From: a virus
Direction: 5' to 3' (one strand)
DNA: 64,000 nt
Virus record (IMG/VR): IMGVR_UViG_3300048582_000084
Coordinates: 1 to 64,000 of that record
A program made the position numbers and the translations under genes. This document shows, piece by piece, positions 63,884-64,000 of the stretch; position 1 is the stretch's first letter; each line of letters opens with the position of its first letter. Under the pieces are notes generated by a model that saw nothing but the letters and a program-made list of their open reading frames with translations, had not been told where the DNA came from and made no database searches.

Positions 63884-64000
63884 TTAGTATTTGCGCCTGT
63901 TTGCCACCCGTTCGGCGGTTCGGTAGCACTCACCGAAGAGTGCTTGGCAGTATAGTTCTAGGCTCTTCTCGTTTCGCCACAGCGTGCGCCGCCTGGGAGA
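63884..64000 (-). CDS. Partial protein at right edge
   Basis: The C-terminal 38 codons of a leftward gene that continues beyond the window: ends LYCQALFGECYRTAERVANRRKY. Basic and helical. Identity cannot be told from this fragment. Confidence 0.5.
   Translation of the reverse strand, partial: SPRRRTLWRNEKSLELYCQALFGECYRTAERVANRRKY

Noticed and set aside
1-64000. Integrated prophage
   Set aside because: The att core is single and lies inside, flanked by phage genes on both sides, and no chromosomal genes are seen.

Overview
The window looks like most of the genome of a temperate, long-tailed (siphovirus-type) bacteriophage in its free form, not integrated in a chromosome. The structural genes read rightward (about 1.4-28.7 kb). 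The integrase and the metabolic, replication and RNA-repair genes read leftward (about 29-64 kb). An intact attP-like core, matching the 3' half of a tRNA-Thr(GGU) gene, lies where the two arms converge. The tRNA type suggests an alphaproteobacterial host; that is an inference. No terminase, primase or recognisable repressor was found here, so the genome probably continues beyond the right edge.

Left end (1-1433): no convincing gene. It holds a CTCGCC hexamer array, a long inverted repeat, an 18-bp tandem array, GGACCC-type repeats and three TGGTATAC promoter-like motifs. Structural arm: portal, scaffold, tail-tube-like protein, a surface protein and an SGNH-esterase/lectin-like protein, then a P22-type coat protein. 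The lysis set (holin candidate, membrane-tethered lysozyme, Rz/Rz1 spanins) and phoH sit inside the head genes. Neck genes, a tail assembly chaperone with a canonical A AAA AAC frameshift site, a 2375-aa tape measure protein, a tail hub and fibre genes follow.

Leftward arm: integrase, AbrB-like protein, dUTPase, macrodomain protein, phosphoesterase, class II ribonucleotide reductase, a SpeD-like protein, ThyX, glutaredoxin and an I78-like inhibitor. Next come two RNA ligases, a PTH2-like protein, DNA ligase, a phosphatase-kinase end-healing enzyme, nucleases, family A DNA polymerase, NAMPT and NadM-Nudix (a two-step NAD salvage route), a RlaP-type nucleotidyltransferase, a Nudix hydrolase, rIIB/rIIA, a SNF2 helicase, an RlpA-like protein and tRNA-Tyr. 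Five homing-endonuclease-type genes are scattered among them. About nineteen compact hairpins, many with UUCG loops, punctuate this arm.

The most notable unexplained signal is a 10-bp palindrome, AAAG-NN-CTTT (mostly AAAGTACTTT or AAAGGACTTT), found twelve times on both arms in genes and promoter or leader regions. About one copy is expected by chance. It resembles a scattered operator or stoperator network for an unidentified regulator.
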